Positions 43,019-51,873 of a stretch of DNA of 64,000 bases are shown here, piece by piece. The translations under genes and the position numbers were made by a program. The DNA is from Pseudomonas sp. (GTDB lineage Bacteria > Pseudomonadota > Gammaproteobacteria > Pseudomonadales > Pseudomonadaceae), in the NCBI RefSeq assembly GCF_002796985.1, contig NZ_PEKX01000018.1, positions 287,231 through 351,230 of the forward strand. Direction: 5' to 3'. The notes beneath the pieces were generated by a model that made no database searches, was not told the origin of the DNA, and saw only the letters and a list, made by a program, of their open reading frames with translations. Position 1 is the stretch's first letter. The number at the start of each line of letters is the position of its first letter.

Positions 43019-44509
43019 TTACTTGGCGCGGTCCAGCAGATACTGGGTCAGCAGCGGCACCGGGCGGCCCGTGGCGCCCTTGTCCTTGCCGCCGCTGATC
43101 CAGGCGGTGCCGGCGATGTCCAGGTGCGCCCAGTGGAACTTCTTGGCGAAGCGCGACAGGAAGCAGCCGGCGGTGATGGTGCCGGCCTTCGGTCCGCCGA
43201 TGTTGGCGATGTCGGCGAACGGGCTGTCGAGCTGTTCCTGGTACTCGTCGAACAGCGGCAGTTGCCAGGCGCGGTCGTCGGCGACTTCACCGGCCTTGAG
43301 CAGTTGCTTGACCAGCGCGTCGTTGTTGCCCATCAGGCCTGAGGTGTTGGAGCCCAGGGCGACGATGCAGGCGCCGGTGAGGGTGGCGATGTCGACCACC
43401 GACTGCGGCTTGAAGCGTTCGACGTAGGTCAGCGCGTCGCACAGCACCAGGCGGCCTTCGGCGTCGGTGTTGAGGATTTCGACGGTCTGGCCGCTCATGG
43501 TGGTGACGATGTCGCCCGGACGGGTGGCGCCGCCGCTGGGCATGTTTTCGGCGCAGGCCATCACGCCCACCAGGTTGATCGGCAGTTGCAGCTCCAGCAC
43601 GGCGCGGAAGGTGCCGAACACGGAGGCGGCGCCGCACATGTCGAACTTCATCTCGTCCATGCCCAGGCCGGGCTTCAGGCTGATGCCGCCGGTGTCGAAG
43701 GTGATGCCCTTGCCGACCAGTACGTGCGGGGCTTCGTCCTTCTTCTTCGCGCCGTTGTACTGCAGCACGATCAGGCGCGGTGGCTGGTCGCTGCCCTGGG
43801 CGACCGCGAGGAAGGAACCCATGCCCAGTTCGCGCAGTTTCTTCTCGTCGAGGACTTCGACCTTGAGGCCCTTGTATTCCTTGCCCAGCGCCTTGGCCTG
43901 CTCGCCGAGGAAGGTCGGGTGGCAGAGGTTCGGCGGCAGGTTGCCCAGGTCGCGGGTCAGGGCCATGCCGTTGGCGATGGCCTGGGCTTCCCTGGCGCCC
44001 TGCTCGACGGTGGCGGCGTCGGCCTTGTCGGCGAGCAGGGTGATTTTCTTCAGCTTCGGCGCGTCGGCCTTCTGGCTCTTGAAACGGTCGAAGACGTAGG
44101 TGCCGTCGGCCAGGGTTTCCACCTGCAGACGGGCTTTGCCATGGGCGTTGCGGCCTTTCACGGCGAGGTCGCCCAGGGCCAGGACGGCGTCGGCGCCACC
44201 CAGGCTCTTCAGATTGCCGAGGACGGCGGAAACCAGTTTGCGGTAGGCGCGGTCAGAGAGTTCGCGATCTTTGCCGGCGCCGACGAGCAGGACGCGCTCG
44301 GCCTTAAGGTTGGGTAAATCTTGCAGCAGTAGGGTCTGGCCCACCTTGCCTGCCAGATCGCCGCGCTTGAGCAGGTTGGCGATGGCACCGCCGGTGGCTT
44401 CGTCGACGGCCTTGGCGGTAGCGCCGAGCTTGCGGCCTTCGCCTACCGCGATGACCAGGGTGGCGGTCTTGAGAGTTTCCGGACGTACGCTTTTTACAAG
44501 GAATTCCAT
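43019..44509 (-). CDS. pepA: Leucyl aminopeptidase PepA
   Basis: A 496-residue cytosol aminopeptidase (M17), a di-metal enzyme forming hexamers. The family signature NTDAEGRL is present near 350, and the metal/catalytic Lys region VLVGKGITFDTGG near 275. It removes N-terminal residues from peptides; in pseudomonads and E. coli the protein also binds DNA as a regulator (P. aeruginosa PhpA affects alginate gene expression). ATG 44509 matches the usual MEFLVKSV start. It is divergent from lptF. Confidence 0.97.
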   Translation of the reverse strand: MEFLVKSVRPETLKTATLVIAVGEGRKLGATAKAVDEATGGAIANLLKRGDLAGKVGQTLLLQDLPNLKAERVLLVGAGKDRELSDRAYRKLVSAVLGNLKSLGGADAVLALGDLAVKGRNAHGKARLQVETLADGTYVFDRFKSQKADAPKLKKITLLADKADAATVEQGAREAQAIANGMALTRDLGNLPPNLCHPTFLGEQAKALGKEYKGLKVEVLDEKKLRELGMGSFLAVAQGSDQPPRLIVLQYNGAKKKDEAPHVLVGKGITFDTGGISLKPGLGMDEMKFDMCGAASVFGTFRAVLELQLPINLVGVMACAENMPSGGATRPGDIVTTMSGQTVEILNTDAEGRLVLCDALTYVERFKPQSVVDIATLTGACIVALGSNTSGLMGNNDALVKQLLKAGEVADDRAWQLPLFDEYQEQLDSPFADIANIGGPKAGTITAGCFLSRFAKKFHWAHLDIAGTAWISGGKDKGATGRPVPLLTQYLLDRAK

Positions 44510-44699
44510 GGCTGAGTGTCCCCGGGACAAAGAGCAGAATGGTCTGCGAATGAAGGTGGACTGCGCAGTGACAGGCCTGGCGAATCGCAGGATAATGCCG
44601 GCTATTTGCGCTGGGTCGCGTCCGCGCGCACCCGGCAATGCTTCACGGCGGCTAGTTTGAGCGCAGCCGCCTGAGCGTGACAACCCTGGAGTGTCCGGT

Positions 44700-45824
44700 T
44701 TGATTGTCTTCCGTTACCTGTCCCGTGAAGTGCTGATCACCATGAGCGCGGTGAGCGCCGTGCTGCTGGTCATCATCATGAGCGGCCGCTTCATCAAGTA
44801 CCTGGCGCAGGCGGCCCAAGGCCTGCTCGATCCGGGGTCGCTGTTCATGATCATGGGCGTGCGCCTGCCGGGCTTCCTGCAACTGATCCTGCCGCTGGGC
44901 CTGTTCCTCGGCATCCTGCTGGCCTATGGCCGCCTGTACCTGGACAGCGAGATGACCGTGCTCACCGCCACCGGCATGAGCCAGCAGCGCCTGCTGGCCA
45001 TCACCCTGGCGCCGGCGCTGTTCATCGCCCTGCTGGTGGCCTGGCTGAGCCTGTGGCTGGCGCCCCAGGGCATCACCCAGATGCAGCTGCTGCTGAACAA
45101 GCAGGACGCCATGACCGAGTTCGATACCCTGGCTCCGGGGCGCTTCCAGTCGATGCGCGACGGCTCGCGGGTGACCTATACCGAAACCCTGGCCAACGAA
45201 CGGACCGAGCTGGGCGGGGTGTTCATCTCGGACAAGAACCGCCCGCGCAATGGCAAGGACGGCGGCACTTCGGTGCTGGTCGGCACCACGGGCGTGCAGG
45301 AAATCCATGCCGACGGCAGCCGTTACCTGATCCTCAAGGACGGCTACCGCTACGACGGCACCCCGGGCCAGGCCGACTACCGCGAAATCAAGTACGACAC
45401 CTACGGCGTGTTGCTGCCCAAGCCGGAAGTGAGCAGCGAGATCGACGACCGTGACGCCATCCCCACCTCCGAGCTGCTGGGCAGTGACGACCCGCGCATG
45501 AAGTCCGAGCTGCAGTGGCGCCTGTCCATTCCGCTGCTGGTGTTCGTGGTGACCGTGCTGGCGGTGCCGCTGTCGCGCGTGAACCCGCGCCAGGGCCGCT
45601 TCCTCAAGCTGTTGCCGGCGGTGCTGTTGTACATGGCGTACCTGGCGCTGCTGATCGCCGGGCGCGGCATGCTCGACAAGGGCAAGATTCCCATGGCGCT
45701 GGGCCTGTGGTGGATCCACGGGATCTTCCTCGCCATCGGCCTGCTGCTGTTGTACTGGGAGCCGCTGCGTCTGAAGCTGGCCGCCAAGCGAGCGAAGTCG
45801 GGCGGAGAGCTGAAGCATGCGTAA
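44700..45824 (+). CDS. lptF: LPS export ABC transporter permease LptF
   Basis: A 374-residue inner-membrane permease of the LptB2FG complex, which extracts lipopolysaccharide and pushes it along the Lpt bridge. Three membrane segments at each end flank a periplasmic beta-jellyroll (about 130-260). I start at TTG 44700, which gives MIVFRYLSREVL as in known LptF proteins and has GGAG 8 nt upstream; the alternative GTG at 44691 would overlap that ribosome binding site. The stop overlaps the lptG start by 8 bp. Confidence 0.93.
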   Translation: MIVFRYLSREVLITMSAVSAVLLVIIMSGRFIKYLAQAAQGLLDPGSLFMIMGVRLPGFLQLILPLGLFLGILLAYGRLYLDSEMTVLTATGMSQQRLLAITLAPALFIALLVAWLSLWLAPQGITQMQLLLNKQDAMTEFDTLAPGRFQSMRDGSRVTYTETLANERTELGGVFISDKNRPRNGKDGGTSVLVGTTGVQEIHADGSRYLILKDGYRYDGTPGQADYREIKYDTYGVLLPKPEVSSEIDDRDAIPTSELLGSDDPRMKSELQWRLSIPLLVFVVTVLAVPLSRVNPRQGRFLKLLPAVLLYMAYLALLIAGRGMLDKGKIPMALGLWWIHGIFLAIGLLLLYWEPLRLKLAAKRAKSGGELKHA

Positions 45825-46884
45825 GCTGGATAGTTACATCGGCACGACCGTCTTCGTTTCCATCCTCGCCGTGCTCGGGGTGATCCTCGGCCTGGCCGAG
45901 CTGTTCGCCTTCGTTGACCAACTGGGGCAGATCGACGACAGCTACACCCTGACCGAAGCCCTCAAGTTCGTGCTGTTCACCGCACCGAGCCGGGCTTACG
46001 ACATGCTGCCGATGGCGGCGCTGATCGGTTGCCTGGTGGGCCTGGGCACCCTGGCCAGCAACAGTGAGCTGACCATCATGCGTGCCGCCGGCGTTTCGCT
46101 GCAGCGCATCGTCTGGGCGGTGATGAAGCCGATGCTGGTGCTGATGTTCGCCGGCATCCTGGTCGGCGAGTACGTGATCCCCTACACCGAAACTGCTGCC
46201 CAGAGTGGCCGGGCCCTGGCCCAGAGCGGCAATGGCTCGCAAAGCTCCAAGTCGGGGCTGTGGCACCGCCAGGGCCATGAGTTCATCCACATCAACGTGG
46301 TGCGCCCGGACGGCGTACTGCTGGGTGTGACCCGCTACACCTTCGATGACAACCGTCGTCTGCAGGCCGCGAGTTTCGCTCGGCAGGCCGTCTTCGAGAA
46401 CAACCAGTGGCAACTGCAGGACGTGACCACCACCGTGCTGCATGCTGCGCAGAAGCGCAGCGAGGTGGTGAACCAGCCGAGCGAGACCTGGAACATCCAG
46501 CTCAGCCCGCAACTGCTCAATACCGTGGTGATGGAGCCGGAAGCGCTGTCGATCACCGGCCTGTGGAGCTACATCCATTACCTGCAGGACCAGGGTCTGA
46601 ACTCCAACCGCTACTGGCTGGCGTTCTGGACCAAGATCCTGCAACCGCTGGTCACGGCCGCCCTGGTGCTGATGGCGATCTCGTTCATCTTCGGCCCGCT
46701 GCGCAGCGTGACCCTCGGCCAGCGCGTGTTCACCGGCGTGCTGGTGGGCTTCACCTTCCGCATCGCCCAGGACCTGCTCGGTCCGTCCAGCCAGGTGTTC
46801 AACTTCCCGCCGCTACTGGCGGTACTGGTACCGGCGGCGATCTGCGCCTTCCTCGGTACCTTGTTGTTACGCAGGGCTGGCTGA
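45817..46884 (+). CDS. lptG: LPS export ABC transporter permease LptG
   Basis: A 355-residue partner of LptF with the same plan: membrane segments near 12-35, 60-80 and 100-120, a periplasmic jellyroll from about 130 to 265, and three closing segments. MRKLDSYIGTTVF is the usual start. The overlap with lptF shows co-translation. A degenerate REP pair and a bidirectional terminator follow. Confidence 0.96.
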   Translation: MRKLDSYIGTTVFVSILAVLGVILGLAELFAFVDQLGQIDDSYTLTEALKFVLFTAPSRAYDMLPMAALIGCLVGLGTLASNSELTIMRAAGVSLQRIVWAVMKPMLVLMFAGILVGEYVIPYTETAAQSGRALAQSGNGSQSSKSGLWHRQGHEFIHINVVRPDGVLLGVTRYTFDDNRRLQAASFARQAVFENNQWQLQDVTTTVLHAAQKRSEVVNQPSETWNIQLSPQLLNTVVMEPEALSITGLWSYIHYLQDQGLNSNRYWLAFWTKILQPLVTAALVLMAISFIFGPLRSVTLGQRVFTGVLVGFTFRIAQDLLGPSSQVFNFPPLLAVLVPAAICAFLGTLLLRRAG

Positions 46885-46891
46885 CGTGCCT

Positions 46892-46964
46892 GCGTAGGCG
46901 CGAGCTTGCTTGCGAACCTCCTGGCACCGAGTGGGTTTTGCTCGCGAGCAAGCCCGCTCCTACC
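46892..46964. repeat. Degenerate REP element pair
   Basis: GTAGGCGCGAGCTTGCTTGC (46893 onward) and the inverse of GTAGGAGCGGGCTTGCTCGC (ending 46964) are both altered from the REP consensus. Confidence 0.75.
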
Positions 46965-46972
46965 CAAAGCAG

Positions 46973-46998
46973 AAAAGCCGGCAATCGCCGGCTTTTTT
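46973..46998. terminator. Bidirectional terminator between lptG and the RDD gene
   Basis: A perfect 10-bp stem AAAAGCCGGC / GCCGGCTTTT has an AATC loop with A- and T-tracts on both sides. It serves two convergent genes. Confidence 0.88.
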
Positions 46999-47009
46999 GT
47001 GCCCGTGGA

Positions 47010-47522
47010 TCAGCGGCCTTGTGCCGCCTTTCGCACTGCCTTGGGAATCTGGATCACCACGCTTTCCGAGTAGCGGTCCTGCCAGGTGCGTTTGTCCTTG
47101 TCCCAGAGCATCCAGAGGAAGCCCAGGCCGGCGCAGCCCCACGACGCGATGGCGATAACGAAGCGCAGCAGCGCCTGCATCAGGGTAATCCGCGTGCCAT
47201 TGGCGTTCTGTACGCGAACCCCCCAGACTTGCATGCCCAGGGTCTGGCCGCTATGGGTCCAGAACTTGGCGAAGAAGGCAAACACGCTGATGAACAGCAG
47301 GCTCGACAGCAGTGGGTCGCCGGTCAGCTCGCCCTGGTCGGCCAGTAGCCGGAGCTTTTCGCTGCCATAGATCAGGCGCAGGAAGCCTTGCTGGTAGATC
47401 AGCGTGACCACCATCAGCAAGGCCACGCAGAGCAGGAAGTCGTAGAACATCGCGGCAAAGCGACGGAGGAGCGTGGCGGGTGGGAAGTCTCCCACGGGCT
47501 GGAGCTGCTGCGGCTTGGACAT
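47010..47522 (-). CDS. RDD-family membrane protein
   Basis: A 170-residue inner-membrane protein with three or four hydrophobic segments. The RDD-type core is seen in LLRRFAAMFYDFLLC (the Arg and Asp pair of segment 1) and QTLGMQVWGVRV. The family has unknown function; some members affect ion or osmolyte transport. The gene lies next to lptG as in P. aeruginosa. Confidence 0.9.
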   Translation of the reverse strand: MSKPQQLQPVGDFPPATLLRRFAAMFYDFLLCVALLMVVTLIYQQGFLRLIYGSEKLRLLADQGELTGDPLLSSLLFISVFAFFAKFWTHSGQTLGMQVWGVRVQNANGTRITLMQALLRFVIAIASWGCAGLGFLWMLWDKDKRTWQDRYSESVVIQIPKAVRKAAQGR

Positions 47523-47683
47523 GGGGGTCTTCTGTGGCGATCAGGAGGTATGGGGCGGGGATTATACGGATTCCGCCGTGCGCCGCCCGGCGGCGGAGGC
47601 TGTTCTAAGCTCAAGGCACGTCACTGCCCGTGGGGGAGTGGCAATGCGTCGCAGGTCGTGGCGCTGTCGAGCAAGGATCAAGG

Positions 47684-49231
47684 ATGCCGCTACGCAACTA
47701 CTCTCGGCGCAGGCTGCTGCCCCGACTGGTCTTCTCCCTTTCCATGGCACTGCTGCCGTTGCTGTTGGGCAGCTTCATCATCTACTGGCAGAGCCTGCGG
47801 ACCCTGTCCGTGGAGGCGCGCGCCGCTTCGAACGAGGCGGTGCGACTGTTCGATGTGATGCTGGGCAACGCCACGGGGGCCGCTCGGGCGGCCCTGCTGC
47901 ACGCTGATGAATCCTGCGATGACGCGACCCAGGTGCTGAGGGAACAGGTTGCCGTGGTGCCGTTCGTCCGATCGGTCAACCTGACTCGCAATGACGACAT
48001 CTATTGCACGTCGCTGTTCGGCGAGTTCGAGGAACGTCTGGACCCAGGCCAGTATGTGAATGGGCAGTTGCGAATGATGGCGGGCAATTCAGTGACGCCG
48101 AGCTCTGCCTTGCTGATCCTGCGTCGGGTGGAAGGGAGCAATGCCGCCCTCGCTACCGTGGATGGCCGTTATCTGAGCAATACCCTGCAACTGGTCGATC
48201 AGCTCAGCGACCTGCAATTGCAGGTCGGCCGGCAATGGATGGACGAGGAGGGCCGTGTGTTCGACGGCGAGCCGGCGCAATTGCCGCTCGGGCATGTCGA
48301 GCAGGCGTCCGAGCGCTTCCCCTACCGGGTCATAGGTGGCTTCCCCAGGGGAGCCCAGTGGCAGCATATCCGCAAGGAAGCGCTGCCGCTGGTAGCGCTG
48401 ATGCTGATGCTCGGCGGCGTTTCGGGTATCGCCTGTTACTGGTTGTGGGGGCGCTCGGCCAAGCCGAGCCTGGAGCTGGAGCGTGCCTTGCTGGCCGGGG
48501 AGTTCGTGCCCTACCTGCAACCGCTGGTGGACGCCCGCGATGGCCGCTGGGTAGGCGCGGAAGTCCTGATGCGCTGGATTCATCCTCGGGAGGGCATGGT
48601 CGGCCCTGACCTGTTCATTCCCATGGCCGAACGCTCGGGGCTGATCGTGCCGATGACCCGCGAGCTGATGCGTCAGGTCGCCGATGGCTTGGCGCCTCAC
48701 GGGAAACTGTTGTGCGACGGCTTTCACCTGAGCTTCAACATCAGTGCTCGGCACTGCACGCAGCCGGGCCTGTTCGATGACTGCCGGGACTTCCAGGCGC
48801 GCTTCCTGCCCCATCGTCCCGAGCTGACCCTGGAGCTGACCGAGCGCGAGCTGATTGTCTCCAGCGCGTTGACCGACGAGCTTTTCGACAATCTGCACGG
48901 CCTGGGCGTCTACCTGGCCATCGATGACTTCGGCACCGGTAATTCCAGCCTGGCCTATCTGCATCGCTTCAAGGTGGACGCGCTGAAGATCGACAAGAGC
49001 TTCGTGGCGATGATCGGTGTGGATGCGCTGTCCTCCCACATCCTCGACAGCATCGTCGAACTGTGCGGCAAGCTGGACCTGATGATCATCGCCGAGGGAG
49101 TGGAAACCGCTGAGCAGCGGGATTACCTGGCCAGGCGTGGCGTGGAGGTGCTGCAAGGGTATCTCTTCGACAGGCCCATGCCGCTGGCAACGTTCGTCCA
49201 GGGCTTGCAGGAGCGGAAGGGCGAGCGTTGA
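47684..49231 (+). CDS. c-di-GMP phosphodiesterase with periplasmic CSS-type domain and EAL domain
   Basis: A 515-residue protein with a first membrane segment (13-35), a periplasmic sensor domain (36-240), a second segment (about 242-262) and a cytosolic EAL domain (275-510). The sensor is of the CSS-motif class: Cys78 (DESCDD) and Cys108 (IYCTS) could form a disulfide that controls activity, as in E. coli PdeC-type enzymes. Catalytic EAL residues are present: EVL in place of EAL, NIS, ELTE, IDDFGTGNSS, KIDKSF and AEGVE. Active hydrolysis to pGpG is expected. ATG 47684 follows CAAGGA. Confidence 0.92.
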   Translation: MPLRNYSRRRLLPRLVFSLSMALLPLLLGSFIIYWQSLRTLSVEARAASNEAVRLFDVMLGNATGAARAALLHADESCDDATQVLREQVAVVPFVRSVNLTRNDDIYCTSLFGEFEERLDPGQYVNGQLRMMAGNSVTPSSALLILRRVEGSNAALATVDGRYLSNTLQLVDQLSDLQLQVGRQWMDEEGRVFDGEPAQLPLGHVEQASERFPYRVIGGFPRGAQWQHIRKEALPLVALMLMLGGVSGIACYWLWGRSAKPSLELERALLAGEFVPYLQPLVDARDGRWVGAEVLMRWIHPREGMVGPDLFIPMAERSGLIVPMTRELMRQVADGLAPHGKLLCDGFHLSFNISARHCTQPGLFDDCRDFQARFLPHRPELTLELTERELIVSSALTDELFDNLHGLGVYLAIDDFGTGNSSLAYLHRFKVDALKIDKSFVAMIGVDALSSHILDSIVELCGKLDLMIIAEGVETAEQRDYLARRGVEVLQGYLFDRPMPLATFVQGLQERKGER

Positions 49232-49817
49232 AGCCTGCTTTTCGAGCATCCCTCCTGGCCGGGGCGGGAGGGTGGCGAGATTTCCTTGTTAAGCAAAGCG
49301 ATTTTCCGCGCCCAAACCTGGGGCCTGCACTTGAATGAGTTGACTCGGTAGTTAGCTAATTAATAGTGGGGGAGTAACTTTCTGGGTTTCAGGTGTTCGC
49401 CTTATTTATCGCCGGGGTTCGGGTTTTCTAATTGTGTGCATGCAAGTAATTACAAACTTTAGTGTTAATCATGGGGTGGCGATGACATTTTTTTCACAAT
49501 TTATTCATGCGAATTTTATAGTTGGTACGGTTGTTCGGTAGTTGCTATCGAATTAGTTTGAGGGTGTGTCAAGTTTGGTACTGAAAGCATCAGGAATGAT
49601 CCTTGATGGTCATGTTAGATTTCGCTCTAATGCCCCGTGTTTTCTGGTGTGCTGGTATTTTGGCGCGCTGAATTTGGCAGCGCTTCCGCTAGCTATTTTT
49701 ATATATATCGAAGCCGCATGCGACGACTGGTATTGAATTACCGGGTCGGCGGGGTGGCGATTCGCCATTTAACTAATAGAGTCTTTGAAAAAGGCCCCGT
49801 CAAAGAGAGTCTGGATA
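49232..49817. other. AT-rich leader upstream of the minor-pilin operon
   Basis: These 586 bp are clearly AT-richer than the surrounding sequence (for example runs such as AATTTATTCATGCG and TATTTTTATATATATCG). No credible coding region is seen. A candidate promoter is listed separately. Silencing by MvaT/MvaU-type proteins and transcription from a distant site are plausible for such DNA, but unproven. Confidence 0.6.
49674..49705 (+). promoter_or_regulatory. Candidate promoter of the minor-pilin operon
   Basis: TTGGCA (49674-49679), a 17-bp spacer and TTTTAT (49697-49702) fit a sigma-70 promoter about 115 bp before pilE. The same place also reads TGGCAG-N4-TCCGCT, in which GG and GC are 10 bp apart as in sigma-54 promoters. 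Sequence alone cannot decide between them. Confidence 0.4.
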
Positions 49818-50207
49818 ATGCCTTCTAGTTCCCGTGGATTTACCCTGATCGAATTGATGGTGGTCGCGGCGATAGTTGCAATCCTTGCTGCTATTGCTTA
49901 CCCCAGCTATCAGCAGTACGTCATCCGGGGCAAGCGTTCGGCGGCCCAGGCACAAATGATGGATATCGCCAATCGCCAGCAGCAGCTCCTGCTGGCCAAT
50001 CGCGCGTACGCCAGCAAGTCGGTACTGGAAAGCGGCGGCTACGCGTTGCCCGGCGAGGTGTCGGGCAACTACAGCTACGACATCACTGTGGGCAGCGGCA
50101 CGCCGCCGACCTTCACCATTACCTTTACCCCGAGCGGCGCCCAGGCCAGCGACGGCAACCTGACTCTGAGCAGCGACGGCAGCAGGACGCCGTCGGCCAA
50201 GTGGTGA
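49818..50207 (+). CDS. pilE: Type IV minor pilin PilE
   Basis: A 129-residue prepilin. The leader MPSSSRG ends in Gly7, and the mature part starts FTLIELMVVAAIVAILAAIAYPSY, with Glu5 intact for assembly. The C-terminal globular part resembles PilE of P. aeruginosa (AQAQMMDIANRQQQLLLANRAYAS). It is a minor subunit that helps prime pilus assembly. I chose ATG 49818 because it gives a short basic leader. It is the first gene of this operon, whereas PilE is last in the P. aeruginosa cluster that I know. Confidence 0.9.
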   Translation: MPSSSRGFTLIELMVVAAIVAILAAIAYPSYQQYVIRGKRSAAQAQMMDIANRQQQLLLANRAYASKSVLESGGYALPGEVSGNYSYDITVGSGTPPTFTITFTPSGAQASDGNLTLSSDGSRTPSAKW

Positions 50208-50212
50208 TCGAC

Positions 50213-50764
50213 ATGATGACCTCCCGGCAACGCGGTGTGACCCTGATTGAGTTGCTGATCAGCATCCTGATCATTTCCCTTGGATTGCTCGGCCTGGCCA
50301 AGCTGCAGATGCGCATGCAGCTGTCGGACATGGAGTCCTACCAGCGCGCCCAGGCGCTGCTGCTGCTCAACGACATCTCCAGCCGGATGACGGCCAATGC
50401 CCCCAACGCCTCCAGCTATGTCACCGGAGCCAGCTCGTCGGTTGGCTCGGGCATGATCTGCTCGACTTCGAGCGGCACTCGCCAGCAGGAAGATCTCGCC
50501 GACTGGTGCAACAGCCTGCAGGGAGCGGCGGAGATAGGGGGGGGTAACGTCAAGGCCGGCGCCATGCTGGGCGGCCGGGGCTGCATCCAGTCGCTGGGTA
50601 GCAATCAATACATGATCACAGTCGCCTGGCAGGGCATGAGCCCGATTTCGGCGCCACCCTCCAGTGTCGCGTGCGCCAGCGGGAGCTATGACGGCAGCAT
50701 GGGTTGCAGCAATGATCTTTGTCGTCGCGTAGTGACCACGGTCGTGCGGGTGGCGACGCTATGA
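50213..50764 (+). CDS. pilV: Type IV minor pilin PilV
   Basis: A 183-residue prepilin: leader to Gly8 (SRQRG), then VTLIELLISILIISLGLLGLAKLQ. Glu5 is present. Cys residues in the globular part (such as SGMICSTSS, DWCNSLQG, GGRGCIQS) may pair in disulfides. It belongs to the priming complex with PilW, PilX and PilY1. The start is ATG 50213 or 50216, 6-9 nt after the pilE stop. The last bases overlap the pilW ATG. Confidence 0.9.
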   Translation: MMTSRQRGVTLIELLISILIISLGLLGLAKLQMRMQLSDMESYQRAQALLLLNDISSRMTANAPNASSYVTGASSSVGSGMICSTSSGTRQQEDLADWCNSLQGAAEIGGGNVKAGAMLGGRGCIQSLGSNQYMITVAWQGMSPISAPPSSVACASGSYDGSMGCSNDLCRRVVTTVVRVATL

Positions 50765-51873
50765 GCCGCACAAAGCCGCAGTATGGGTTCACCCTGGTGG
50801 AGCTGATGGTCGCTGTCACCATCGGCTTGATCATCATGGCGGGTGTCCTGTCGCTCTACCTGAACCTGAGTCGCACCAACGACGACATGGCCAAGACCAA
50901 TGCGTTGATCGAGAACGGCCGCTTTGCCGTCGGGCTAATCCAGGAAGACCTTGCCCACGCGGGGTTCTGGAACGGTTACGTGCCCCAGTTCGACGATCTC
51001 TCCTCCGACGATGACCCGATGGATGTGCCGGACGCGCTGCCGCCGGTGTGTGCCGATTTTGCCAGCTGGACGCTGCAGGACCGGACCAACGCACTGGGGA
51101 TCGTCGTGCAGAGTTATTCCGCTGTGCCGGCCGGTTGCTCTGCGGTGGTCAGCGATCTGGCGAGCAACTCCGACGTGCTGGTGGTCCGGCACGTGGAAAC
51201 CTGTTCACCCGGGGTCGGCAACTGCGATGCGTTGTCCGCCGGCAAGGTGTACTTCCAGGCTTCTTTCTGCGACGGCGAAGTGGCCACGCCCTATGAGTTC
51301 GGGACGTCCGGCTTCGTCCTGCACAACCGCGATTGCACGACCCTTGCCGAGCGCCGCAAGTTCGTCATGGACCTGTACTACGTGCGCGACTACGCGGTAA
51401 CGGCGGGTGATGGCATTCCTACCCTGGTGCGCTCCTCTTTCGACAGCTCCGGCGGTGCCAGCCCGGTTAACGCCCTGCAACCGCCGGTACCTCTGATCGA
51501 GGGGATCGAGGCGTTTCGCGTTGAACTGGGTATCGACAGTGTGAGTGATTCGGGGGACCTGGTGGACTACCGCCTTGGCGTGCACTGGGCGGACGGCACC
51601 AGGACTTCTCCGACCAATCGCGGCGACGGCTCGCCGGACAGTTTCATCCATTGCGGGGCCGGCTCCTGCACGAAGGATGAGCTGATCAATGTGGTGGGCG
51701 CCCGCCTCTTCATCCTGGCTCGCACCCGCTCGGCGACGCCGGGATACAGCTCCGCAATGACCTACGCACTGGGCTCCACCACGCTGGGGCCTTTTACCGA
51801 TGGCTACAAACGGCACCTGTTCACTTCCAGCGCCACGCTGGTGAACGTATCCCGGCGGAGGCAAACGCCATGA
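50761..51873 (+). CDS. pilW: Type IV minor pilin PilW
   Basis: A 370-residue prepilin, the largest in the cluster, as PilW usually is. Leader to Gly9 (MSRTKPQYG), then FTLVELMVAVTIGLIIMAGVL with Glu5. The globular domain has several Cys (ADFAS before VPAGCSAV, ETCSPGVGNC, CGAGSCT). It starts with ATGA overlapping the pilV stop, and ends with ATGA overlapping pilX. It takes part in pilus priming and in PilY1 surface display. Confidence 0.92.
   Translation: MSRTKPQYGFTLVELMVAVTIGLIIMAGVLSLYLNLSRTNDDMAKTNALIENGRFAVGLIQEDLAHAGFWNGYVPQFDDLSSDDDPMDVPDALPPVCADFASWTLQDRTNALGIVVQSYSAVPAGCSAVVSDLASNSDVLVVRHVETCSPGVGNCDALSAGKVYFQASFCDGEVATPYEFGTSGFVLHNRDCTTLAERRKFVMDLYYVRDYAVTAGDGIPTLVRSSFDSSGGASPVNALQPPVPLIEGIEAFRVELGIDSVSDSGDLVDYRLGVHWADGTRTSPTNRGDGSPDSFIHCGAGSCTKDELINVVGARLFILARTRSATPGYSSAMTYALGSTTLGPFTDGYKRHLFTSSATLVNVSRRRQTP

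Noticed and set aside
8694..46964. CRISPR array
   Set aside because: The repeated palindromes are REP pairs scattered between genes, without regular spacers or cas genes.
49232..49817. A small gene in the AT-rich leader (for example around 49637)
   Set aside because: No frame has both a ribosome binding site and protein-like composition.
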